A stretch of 64,000 bases of DNA from an uncultured Muribaculaceae bacterium (GTDB taxonomy: Bacteria > Bacteroidota > Bacteroidia > Bacteroidales > Muribaculaceae): contig CAJTXL010000011.1 of assembly GCA_910583525.1 (NCBI GenBank), positions 18,577 to 82,576 on the forward strand, given 5' to 3'. Made by a program: the position numbers and the translations under genes. The notes under the pieces were generated by a model. That model did no database searches, was not told the DNA's origin, and worked only from the letters and a program-made list of their open reading frames with translations. Each line of letters begins with the position of its first letter. The first letter of the stretch is position 1. Below, in pieces: positions 55,242 to 62,072 of this stretch.

Positions 55242-55358
55242 ATGAAAACAATCCTAAACGCACATATTAAACGGCTGCTTTTGTTCGTGGCAATCCTCAG
55301 CATCTCGGCAAGCCCAAGCCATGCCTATTTGCCGGAATTTGACCGTTCTATGACCGGC
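55242..55358 (+). pseudogene. IM5, 5' part, interrupted by the mobile element
   Basis: The 39 codons from the ATG at 55242 give a signal peptide (HIKRLLLFVAILSISASPSHA) and the start of the mature protein (YLPEFDRSMTG). The frame is cut at 55358 by the 4572 bp element. Joining 55358 to 59935 yields SMTGIKMDAIYADQKFVGFK, which aligns without gap to IM2 (SMFGLKAEAMYTDNKFTGF). The restored protein would have 258 residues, normal for the family. Confidence 0.85.
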
Positions 55359-55370
55359 TATAGTCGGGGA

Positions 55371-55591
55371 AACGAAAAGTACAATTTTGCAAAATCAAAA
55401 GTACCACGTTTGTACACCCCTAAAATTTGCGTAACTGTTTGATATAAGTTTGTTTGCAAAGCAATTTGCAGAAATCCGTTAAAATATTAACGTGTACACC
55501 CTCAAATAATTTGTACACCAAAAGCACGCTTGATAATCAGCAATTTACAAAAAATATTGTACACCCCGAAAAAACGAAAAGTACAATTTTG
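55371..55591 (+). repeat. Left-end repeat cluster of the element
   Basis: AACGAAAAGTACAATTTTG occurs exactly at 55371-55389 and 55573-55591. Between them lie four TTGTACACC-type sites: 55409-55420, 55491-55501 (GTGTACACCC), 55510-55519 and 55557-55567. The layout resembles the multiple transposase-binding sites at the ends of Mu-like elements. Confidence 0.65.
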
Positions 55592-55752
55592 GAGTAAGAG
55601 TGCGAAACGCCCTAAAAATGCCGTTTAATGTGGTTAACCATTGTTTAATCAGCGTTTTACAAATGGCCGGTTTTTCGACGTTACCATTAGAGTAATAATC
55701 ACGCCGTAAAAATGTTCCACGGCCAAATTTTCCCGGTTTAGGGGGCAGAAAA

Positions 55753-55787
55753 AGCGCGGCGGCATCGGTTAAGATTGCCGCCGCGCT
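55753..55787 (-). terminator. Terminator of the capsid-like operon
   Basis: A perfect 12-bp stem AGCGCGGCGGCA with an 11-nt loop is followed on the minus strand by TTTTTCTG. It lies after the 55-residue gene. Confidence 0.75.
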
Positions 55788-55842
55788 CCGCTGTGGTTGC
55801 CGCGTTTGTGGTAGGTAAGAGTGGTTGTATGTGATTGGCGTC

Positions 55843-56010
55843 CTATTCGGTTTTTAGATAGCTCAGATAGGTTCTATAACCTATGCCGTAGACCGGGAGA
55901 ATGAACCTTCGCCAAACGCTTTTGTGGCACTTGGCGAGATTGCCCTCCTCGTAATGCTTCGCGGCGAGTTTCTTTACCGCCATTATCCTGCGTTTGGTGT
56001 TCTCGTGCAT
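55843..56010 (-). CDS. Small basic protein of the mobile element
   Basis: A 55-residue, strongly basic protein (ENTKRRIMAVKKLAAKHY, then KSVWRRFILPVYGIGYRTY) begins 12 nt after the capsid-like gene stop and ends before the terminator. It is too short for standard gene lists, but its position and codon structure support a real gene. Function unknown. Confidence 0.6.
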   Translation of the reverse strand: MHENTKRRIMAVKKLAAKHYEEGNLAKCHKSVWRRFILPVYGIGYRTYLSYLKTE

Positions 56011-56022
56011 TGTCTCGGTGCT

Positions 56023-56904
56023 TTAATCGGTTAATGCGCTGACGATTGCGCCAATACCCTTGCCGCGGATAGGCAGGGCGACGAAACGTTTGTCAAAGCC
56101 TACTATTGTGGCGCGTTCGCCGGGGTCGTCTTCTTTCGAGTACATATAAATCTCGCCGTCGGCTTTCATCACTTCCCCGGCATAGAACGCCACGGACGCA
56201 AATTGCGCATTTGCAGGCTTTACGGCGTTGAAAGCCACCTTTGTAAGCGCACCGTCCTTGACGGCATACACGGGCATCTGCGCGAATGAATAAAAGCCGA
56301 ATCCGGCGAATTGGAACGGCTTGCCGTCCTTGATGTTGGTGAGGTTCTTGAAAAGTTCCGTATCCTGCAGAAGCAGGTCGGTGACGTGTTTCGGGTGCAA
56401 CACGATATAGCGGTCGGTAAGCGGAATGTCAGCGTCATCGAAATGCTCCTTTAATGCGAGAATGTCGGCGAATGTCAGACGCTTGCGTCCGGCGGTCGCA
56501 AGTCCGCTCGTTTGGATCACCGGGGTGTCGGTCGTGTCGGCGGTCGGCGCATAGGCGTGTATCGCTTTCATCGCCACGCTTTTGCGGAGTGTGGCGCGGT
56601 GCTGGCTGATAACGCTTTCGAGTTTGTCATAGCTGTACTCGATAGCGTCCGGGCGGCGCACAAGCGTGTTTTCGGTCTCGAACTTGTCGAGCACGATTTC
56701 GTTGTCATCGTCCTCACGCTCGACCGTCTTAATAGGATATGTCGTGTTGTTAATCAACACTTTGGGGTCTATACCCGCGCTTGCTATGTGCAGACGGTCG
56801 TTTTCCACAAAGCCGGAAAAGTCCTTTGCTTTCTGCAAAAAGCTGTCATCGGGGTAGAAACCCTCCATTATCTGGTTAATCCAGACTTCTTTGTTAAGTG
56901 CCAT
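56023..56904 (-). CDS. Phage major-capsid-like protein
   Basis: This 293-residue protein has the layout of a phage capsid protein: an N-terminal arm (VWINQIMEGFYPDDSFLQKA), a beta-rich P-domain (PIKTVEREDDDNEIVLDKFET), a long helix (RATLRKSVAMKAIHAYA), then FADILALKEHFDDADIPLTDRYIVLHP, typical of encapsidation proteins of HK97 fold in which the Asn/Asp loop precedes LHPKHVTDLL. A prohead-protease-like gene lies directly upstream, the normal order. The identification is by pattern and context; it has not been checked against a profile. Confidence 0.7.
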   Translation of the reverse strand: MALNKEVWINQIMEGFYPDDSFLQKAKDFSGFVENDRLHIASAGIDPKVLINNTTYPIKTVEREDDDNEIVLDKFETENTLVRRPDAIEYSYDKLESVISQHRATLRKSVAMKAIHAYAPTADTTDTPVIQTSGLATAGRKRLTFADILALKEHFDDADIPLTDRYIVLHPKHVTDLLLQDTELFKNLTNIKDGKPFQFAGFGFYSFAQMPVYAVKDGALTKVAFNAVKPANAQFASVAFYAGEVMKADGEIYMYSKEDDPGERATIVGFDKRFVALPIRGKGIGAIVSALTD

Positions 56905-56930
56905 TCAGCGGTTTGGGGGTTATTGGTTGT

Positions 56931-58022
56931 TTATTTGTTTCGGTTTCGTTTCTCGCGCTCTTTTTCAAGCAGTTCCCGGTATGTTTCGGGGTTCTCTTTC
57001 AGATATTCGGGATTGTTGCGCCTGTACCATTCAAGCGAATGAGCCTCAACGCTGCGCCCGGTTTCTTCTTTTACAAGCCGGGCGTATAGTTCCGGGTCGG
57101 CCTGCAGTTCCTTGGGGGCAAACTTGCGGTACTCCCTCAGTCCCCATCCCTCGCGGCCTTTGCCCCGGTTTATAATGTCGAGAGGTTTGACCGCGCCTGG
57201 CAATGTGGAAAGTAGCTCGCGCAATACTTTCGCGCCCATCTGTTCGCCGATCCGTCGGTAAAGGTCGGTTTCGTATGTCAGTATCCTGGACGTTCCGACG
57301 GCAGTTCTGAGCATCGTTTCTATCTCCTTTGCCTCGGTCTGCCTCTGCGTGTCTATGTACGCCATGAGGGCGCGGCGGTTGCCTTTGGCCATCGTCCTGA
57401 GGTTGTCGCGTTGCGCCGGGTCGATATAGCCGCGTGCCACAGCGTTGTTCAACAGTTCCTCGGTGTTTTCCGTGCCGTTCACGGCCTTTTCTATCGCCCG
57501 GAGTATCTCAGTATCACTCGCACCCGGTTCAAGCCCTAACGCGGCTGTTACGGCGGTTCTGAACGCATCCGGGTCGTTGTCGTTGAGGTCGGCGAGTTTG
57601 TAGGTGAAAGAGCCGGAGCGGCGAAAGAGTTTCACCGCGTTCGAGTTGCTCGGTATGTCCACAACCGAAACCTCAATCAAACGGCATTTAACAACCGTCT
57701 GAACGCCGTTTAAAACATCTTGTTTTACGTTGTCGATACCGATTGACACGCAGCGCAGAAAACCGTTGTCTACCTGATTTTTAACCTTTGCACCCAACTC
57801 GGTGCTTTCGTCGAAAACCGCGTCCGCGATCAGTTTTGCTCCGTCCTTGCGGATATTCTCCCAACGGCCTATAACATTGCCGTCTCGGTTGTGCATGTAC
57901 AGCATGACCGGGTTGCGCTCAAACTGAGCCGTGTCTATTCCGGCTGTCTGAATGACAAAGCCGTAAGAGTTCAGCGACTCGTCCGAAAGTATGAAAGTGG
58001 TTGTATTTGTGTCTTTTGCCAT
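56931..58022 (-). CDS. HK97-type prohead protease-like protein
   Basis: From the ATG at 58022 this is a 363-residue protein; an upstream open frame to 58148 covers the promoter region. Residues 1-145 have the prohead protease pattern: VMLYMHNRDGNVIGRW (catalytic His), then NGFLRCVSIGID and KCRLIEVSVVDIPSNSNAV (the Ser and the E-S-VDIP strand). The C-terminal 200 residues are helical and charged and could serve as a scaffold. It is upstream of the capsid-like gene by 26 nt. Confidence 0.8.
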   Translation of the reverse strand: MAKDTNTTTFILSDESLNSYGFVIQTAGIDTAQFERNPVMLYMHNRDGNVIGRWENIRKDGAKLIADAVFDESTELGAKVKNQVDNGFLRCVSIGIDNVKQDVLNGVQTVVKCRLIEVSVVDIPSNSNAVKLFRRSGSFTYKLADLNDNDPDAFRTAVTAALGLEPGASDTEILRAIEKAVNGTENTEELLNNAVARGYIDPAQRDNLRTMAKGNRRALMAYIDTQRQTEAKEIETMLRTAVGTSRILTYETDLYRRIGEQMGAKVLRELLSTLPGAVKPLDIINRGKGREGWGLREYRKFAPKELQADPELYARLVKEETGRSVEAHSLEWYRRNNPEYLKENPETYRELLEKEREKRNRNK

Positions 58023-58073
58023 TGTCTTAAAGTTTGGCGCAAAATTGGCCGTTAAAGCCATAACCGCAAAACG

Positions 58074-58094
58074 GAGTGTAAAAACTTTACACTC
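58074..58094. promoter_or_regulatory. Palindromic operator candidate in the element's control region
   Basis: GAGTGTAAA-AAC-TTTACACTC is a perfect 9-bp inverted repeat with a 3-nt centre. It lies between the two divergent gene sets. The half-site shares GTGTAAA with the right-end repeats (reverse complement TGTGTAAT/TGTGTAAA). Confidence 0.5.
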
Positions 58095-58140
58095 TTTTTG
58101 CGTAAAATTTCGACACTCCCCAATTTTGCACCCGAAATAT

Positions 58141-58171
58141 TTTGCCAAACCGAATTTTAGGGCTAAATTTG
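58141..58171 (+). promoter_or_regulatory. Promoter of the element's rightward small genes
   Basis: TTTG at 58141-58144, 19 nt, then TAAATTTG at 58164-58171, a very good match to the Bacteroidetes consensus. The ATG at 58194 follows. Confidence 0.7.
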
Positions 58172-58193
58172 CGCATCCTAAAAATCAAATGTA

Positions 58194-58370
58194 ATGAACA
58201 AGTTAAACAACTCCCTCAAAAGATATTTGCGGCTTATGGTGCGGGTAGCGGAAACGCCCCGGCGCTTCTTTACATTTGATAGCGTAGGACACCTAAAAGC
58301 CGCTTTTTTATTTAACTTCCTAAAAATCAAATGTAATGAACAACTTAGTTCACCTTGCGTCAGATGCTGA
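58194..58370 (+). CDS. Small protein of the mobile element (58 residues)
   Basis: The frame from the ATG at 58194 codes MNKLNNSLKRYLRLMVRVAE and on to a TGA at 58370. It is preceded by the same 22-nt sequence (TAAAAATCAAATGTAATGAA) as the next gene. It overlaps that gene by 35 nt in another frame, so it may be a leader peptide or a decayed gene. No known motif. Confidence 0.4.
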   Translation: MNKLNNSLKRYLRLMVRVAETPRRFFTFDSVGHLKAAFLFNFLKIKCNEQLSSPCVRC

Positions 58371-58605
58371 CGTAACCAAGTTGCCGTTTGTCACGATGAT
58401 AAAAACCGACATCGTGAAGAAAGACGGAACACAAGAATGTATCGTCACGCTGCTCACTGACTTTATGTGGGATGAAACCGTGATGGGACTTAACAAAGCC
58501 CTTATAAGCGGTGGCAAAGCAATGTCTTGGCAAATGTCAGTCTACGCGCTGAACGGAGAAAAACCGCGTCTATTCGTTCAATATCCTAAAGCCTTTGCGT
58601 TATGA
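58336..58605 (+). CDS. Small protein of unknown function, mobile element
   Basis: An 89-residue soluble protein (NNLVHLASDADVTKLPFVTM, DIVKKDGTQECIVTLL, MSWQMSVYALNGEKPRLFVQ), mixed alpha/beta. It overlaps the next gene by 4 nt (ATGA), so they are co-translated. Family not recognised; early phage or satellite genes of this size are common. Confidence 0.7.
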   Translation: MNNLVHLASDADVTKLPFVTMIKTDIVKKDGTQECIVTLLTDFMWDETVMGLNKALISGGKAMSWQMSVYALNGEKPRLFVQYPKAFAL

Positions 58606-58847
58606 AGGAAACGACGCAAAACGCTGACGCGCAGATTATCGCTTTTTACAAGCGATATACCGAAGACCTGATGGAACGCCTCTCAAAGGCTTATGAGCAA
58701 ATCGGAGGTCTCCAATACTATTTGGATAAAAATGGCATTGAGCTGCCCCGACATCTTGCCGAAAAAAAAGACCACGTCTCCGCAATGGTCGTGGCACTCG
58801 CAAAGATAAATCCTGAAATCCTGCTTGGCGATTTTTCGCTGAACTGA
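58602..58847 (+). CDS. Small helical protein of unknown function, mobile element
   Basis: An 81-residue protein that is mostly helical (IIAFYKRYTEDLMERLSKAY, coiled-coil-like) with a charged middle (LAEKKDHVSAMV). It is coupled to the upstream gene by ATGA. A GC-rich hairpin follows. Family not recognised. Confidence 0.7.
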   Translation: MKETTQNADAQIIAFYKRYTEDLMERLSKAYEQIGGLQYYLDKNGIELPRHLAEKKDHVSAMVVALAKINPEILLGDFSLN

Positions 58848-58856
58848 TACACTACA

Positions 58857-58888
58857 CGGCGGCAGTCGCCCGAAAGCGACTGCCGCCG
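58857..58888 (+). terminator. Hairpin between the small genes and the HTH gene
   Basis: A 13-bp perfect stem CGGCGGCAGTCGC with a 6-nt loop lies 10 nt after the stop at 58847 and is followed by CTTTACAC. The T-run is short, so it may attenuate only. Confidence 0.6.
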
Positions 58889-58919
58889 CTTTACACTCAA
58901 ATATAACATATTGTGCTGA

Positions 58920-59447
58920 ATGTCAAATAAAAAGATTTCATTATTTGAGCGGATAAAAGAACTTGTTTTGCTCGGCTATGATAACGGGGAGATAGCCGAG
59001 GCTCTGAATATATCCAACGAAAGTAAGTATATTCAGAGAGTTCGCCGTTCGCTTAAAAAATCCACGAAGGAGCAGGACAAACCGAAACTGACCCCGGAAC
59101 GCTATTACAACGCTGTGATGAAGCACAACGGCACAAAAGATGATTTGGCCGCCATATTAGGAGTTTGCCGAAAGACACTTTACACATTTGAGCATAGCGC
59201 ACAAATGAAAAACAGATTGGCTCGTTACATGAGGGTGCGCGGAATGAGCCTTGAAGTGATTGCCGGGCAAATCGGTACTAAGGTTTCTACACTTGAAAAA
59301 ATGGGTTTGGATAAACTACCCACACTTGACGGCATAAAGATACAAATGGAAATTGCACTTGAACCTCTCGCCGATATAGCCCAATGGGACAATGAAGCCG
59401 CCTCGCTGTTTTACCGATTGCAGGACGCTTTGAAACGCCTAAAATAG
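58920..59447 (+). CDS. HTH DNA-binding protein of the mobile element
   Basis: This 175-residue protein has two helix-turn-helix-like segments: LVLLGYDNGEIAEALNISNE near residue 13 and DDLAAILGVCRKTLYTFEHS near residue 75, plus a third helical repeat (GMSLEVIAGQIGTKVSTLEK). Phage small-terminase-type and regulator-type proteins share this pattern. It is transcribed toward the right end, as the repressor gene is at the left end of Mu, so a regulator role is plausible. Confidence 0.65.
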   Translation: MSNKKISLFERIKELVLLGYDNGEIAEALNISNESKYIQRVRRSLKKSTKEQDKPKLTPERYYNAVMKHNGTKDDLAAILGVCRKTLYTFEHSAQMKNRLARYMRVRGMSLEVIAGQIGTKVSTLEKMGLDKLPTLDGIKIQMEIALEPLADIAQWDNEAASLFYRLQDALKRLK

Positions 59448-59497
59448 ATTGTTCCACGCACTTTGTTGGATGGCAAATGTAACCCCAACACTATATC

Positions 59498-59902
59498 CAT
59501 TACACAATCTCGGCGCAAAACGAAAAGTACATTTTATAATGTATTGTTTTACTGCAATTTGCACACTTTTAGGCATTACACAATCTATCTTTATACAAGA
59601 GTACCGTTTTACACAATCTCTCGGAGTGGCGCAGAAATGTGGCTAATCCTAAGCTGACTGCCATCTCTCACCGCTAATAAGACAACGCTCAAGACACACA
59701 ATAACCATCGCATCACTCTGCAAATACAACTAAAATCCAAGATAACAAAGCCTTAATCCAAGTATAAATCACACTTTCAGCCGCGAAAATCCAAGCAAAA
59801 TCCAAGTAAATCCAACTAAAATCACATTTTCAGAGTGCCAAAAATCGCCCTCGAAACACCCTGCAACACACTGAAAATAACGCCGTTTCCCATTACACAA
59901 CC
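59498..59902. repeat. Right-end repeat cluster of the element
   Basis: ATTACACAATCTC-type sites occur at 59498-59511, 59573-59587, 59607-59620 (TTTTACACAATCTC) and 59891-59902 (CATTACACAACC). AACGAAAAGTACA occurs again at 59519-59531 in the left-end orientation. Between 59740 and 59820 AATCCAA is repeated at least five times. No gene is seen in 59448-59930. Confidence 0.6.
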
Positions 59903-59934
59903 TTTTGCACTTTTCGTTTCCCCGCCCGTACGGC

Positions 59935-60594
59935 ATAAAGATGGATGCAATATATGCCGACCAAAAATTCGTAGGATTCAAAACCGAATGTATAACCGAT
60001 GAAATGGTGTTGACTAAGAAAATCGTAAAAATCCATAAACGGTATCTTGAGCCATTCGCCAAAGGTACAATGGCGGAGAGCGACACAATCTTCATAATAT
60101 CACAATATAGCTCAAAACTATTTGGGCAAGGTGTTGAAAGCTTATATATTCACATTGGCAACAAATATATAGGAGCACTGAAAAATGACAGTTCTGTTTT
60201 GGCGGAATATAGGTCGGAACATTTTTCTGATGACCCACTCCAATACGGACACGATGACCCTCGGGCACACATACGCCAACACGTTTTGCGTAGCACCGTA
60301 TTACATTGGAACATATCAGAATTAATAGCCATGTTCTGCCAGTCCTGTGTTTACGGAAGTTCCTCCGAAAATCATAGCATGAACATTTATCGGATTGTAA
60401 AAAAGGACAATAAAATAACCGAATACATGTCGATTAGCTGCAACGCAGAAACTTATTGGGAAGCTGTTCATGGACTATTTTACGAAATGCTGACGCCATG
60501 GTCCCATACCATCAAATGGGGCGCAGAGAGAGCCGCATTCCTCAATCATAAGCAGCCGCTACAAACAATTGAGAAAACAAAACTTCCGGAATGA
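59935..60594 (+). pseudogene. IM5, 3' part
   Basis: This is the remaining 219 codons of IM5 after the element: GIKMDAIYADQKFVGFKTEC, MAESDTIFIISQY, IAMFCQSCVYG and YRIVKKDNKITEYMSISCN, ending LQTIEKTKLPE. Without the 5' part it has no signal peptide; a protein from the internal ATG at 59941 would stay in the cytoplasm. Its stop overlaps the next ATG (ATGA). Confidence 0.85.
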
Positions 60595-61220
60595 ATAAAC
60601 GAAGCTTCTTTTTGGCCTTGGCCTTTATAGCGATGCCATTGACAGCCCTATTCGCCGAAATGCCAAAATGGACTAACAATACCCGATTTATGAAGGCTGT
60701 CGCGAATTATTCCCAAGACTGCAAATTCGACACCTTGCACAATTGGACGCAGGCCGAGGCCGAAACCGAATACGACCGGCTATACGAAAGAGTTATAAAA
60801 CCGTTGTTTAACAAATATAATATATCTCCCGACTCATTCACGGTCATATATTTTGAAAATCCGGGTTGCACATATTTCGGCGAAATAGTATACAACGACA
60901 CAGTATATGAAGCCGGCATAAATCTTTTCTCCGATAACATATACACCAAAAAAAAGTCATACGCCGAATGTATCGACTCCTTAAAACGTGATGACACCGA
61001 GACCTACGTCAACTGGGGTACAGAATTGCTTTTTAAGACATCCTCAGATTGGGATATCCCGACATTGGAAAGAATCGCATGCTGTTCGGGACCGGGGGAC
61101 GGCCTTGAATACAGTGTACAACGAATTGTTTATAACGACAGCCTTATTTCTACATACCAGGTATATTCAATGGATTATAGTTTTTTTTGGAAGTTGTGTT
61201 ATGAAAACCCATCGGAATAA
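60591..61220 (+). CDS. Secreted protein of unknown function
   Basis: A 209-residue protein with a signal peptide (KRSFFLALAFIAMPLTALFA). The mature part has one or two Cys pairs (DCKF, CTYFG, YAECID, ACCSGPG) and is acidic. It shares the reading direction, size and ends of the array but not the IM family motifs, though RIVYNDSLISTYQVYS at the end recalls the IM YRIVKKGxxITEYxS strand. It could be a diverged member. Its stop is followed in the same frame by RHS remnant 4. Confidence 0.7.
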   Translation: MNKRSFFLALAFIAMPLTALFAEMPKWTNNTRFMKAVANYSQDCKFDTLHNWTQAEAETEYDRLYERVIKPLFNKYNISPDSFTVIYFENPGCTYFGEIVYNDTVYEAGINLFSDNIYTKKKSYAECIDSLKRDDTETYVNWGTELLFKTSSDWDIPTLERIACCSGPGDGLEYSVQRIVYNDSLISTYQVYSMDYSFFWKLCYENPSE

Positions 61221-61343
61221 ACATCAGGCATCAAGGCTTGCTGGCCGTCAGTCCACCTACGACGAGATTACAGAAGCATATATTTTGACGAAGATGAAAA
61301 ATATTATGAAAACGGCGCTCCGAATGGATATCCATATTATTAA
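61221..61343 (+). pseudogene. RHS tip remnant 4
   Basis: Directly after the TAA of the 60591 gene the same frame runs open to 61343 and encodes RDYRSIYFDEDEKYYENGAP then NGYPYY. The intact RHS protein ends YRSLYFDERGTYHED then NGYPYL. There is no start codon of its own. This is the best preserved remnant, and IM6 starts inside it just as IM1 starts inside the RHS end. Confidence 0.7.
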
Positions 61344-61962
61344 ATGGATGCTACTGCTGTTATCTTTAGCACTCATCCCTGACACCGCCCGGGCTGCGCG
61401 CCCTATGCCGACAAAGCATACCCGCGCCGCCGAAATGAAGGCAATTTACTCCGACAGCGCTTTCGTGGGTCTCAAGACGAAGTATCTCAGCACCATGGAA
61501 GAGATGACCGAGGCATATAACTCTTTCTACGACAGTTTTATTTTGCCGTATATAGAATATGCTCTTGCCGAAAACGACACCGTGTTCGTCATCGATAAAA
61601 AATACCCAAAATATGCCGACATAACAATCCACAGCACTCACAAGAATATGTTCATCAGCGTCAGCCAAGCTGATTGGGGCGATAAAATCAAAGAGTTGCC
61701 GATTATTCCGGAAAAATTTAGAGACGGTTACGAGCTCCTCCCTTGGTCACAATATTATGTCTTCTACTCTACTATATTTGAGTGGGATGAAGTAGAAGTG
61801 TATAACATGTTTTTCAATTCAATAATCCATCAAAAGTCAGACAAACTCGATGATTTCTCAAACACCATATACCGTATTGTTAAAAAAGGAAACGACATCA
61901 CCGAGTATACATCCATAAGCTATAACGCCAATCCTTATTGGTCTACGAGAAATATTGGTTAG
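61324..61962 (+). CDS. IM6, exported putative immunity protein, probably truncated
   Basis: From the ATG at 61324 this is 212 residues with a signal peptide (IIKWMLLLLSLALIPDTARA). From ARPMPTKHTRAAEMKAIYSD on it is almost identical to IM4 at protein and DNA level. It has the same TAG at the end, after which the frame stays open and encodes LPEKIEKNELQYQNW. IM4 and IM6 are thus copies of one duplication made after the stop codon arose. Confidence 0.72.
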   Translation: MDIHIIKWMLLLLSLALIPDTARAARPMPTKHTRAAEMKAIYSDSAFVGLKTKYLSTMEEMTEAYNSFYDSFILPYIEYALAENDTVFVIDKKYPKYADITIHSTHKNMFISVSQADWGDKIKELPIIPEKFRDGYELLPWSQYYVFYSTIFEWDEVEVYNMFFNSIIHQKSDKLDDFSNTIYRIVKKGNDITEYTSISYNANPYWSTRNIG

Positions 61963-62072
61963 GAATTCGGCAAAGCGAGAAGAAAAGCCGCAGACAAGGC
62001 TCTCAAAGCGACAAGACCAACGCTGCCTGAGAAAATAGAAAAAAATGAGCTACAATACCAAAACTGGTAATA

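Larger units (their letters stand above)
55359..59930. mobile_element. 4572 bp Mu-like mini-element with 26 bp inverted ends and CGGC target duplication
   Basis: The left end (55359-55384) and the reverse complement of the right end (59905-59930) match at 22 of 26 positions with the shared core CGGGGAAACGAAAAGT. CGGC flanks both sides (55355-55358 and 59931-59934), and its single-copy form restores IM5. Both ends carry clusters of short repeats. The cargo is a minus-strand operon (prohead-protease-like, capsid-like, 55-residue protein) and a plus-strand set of small genes with an HTH protein. No transposase or integrase is seen. It is best read as a deleted Mu-like prophage or a satellite moved by another element's transposase. 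Confidence 0.8.

Noticed and set aside
58023..58148. N-terminal extension of the prohead-protease-like protein to 58148
   Set aside because: It would cover the palindromic operator and the divergent promoter region, and the protease fold starts naturally after the ATG at 58022.
55359..59930. Ordinary insertion sequence
   Set aside because: No transposase ORF is present, and the cargo includes capsid- and protease-like genes with multi-site ends, which is not IS-like.
60988..61323. Long N-terminal extension of IM6 starting at 60988
   Set aside because: It overlaps the 60591 gene in another frame and hides the signal peptide; the aligned start at 61324 matches IM1-IM4.
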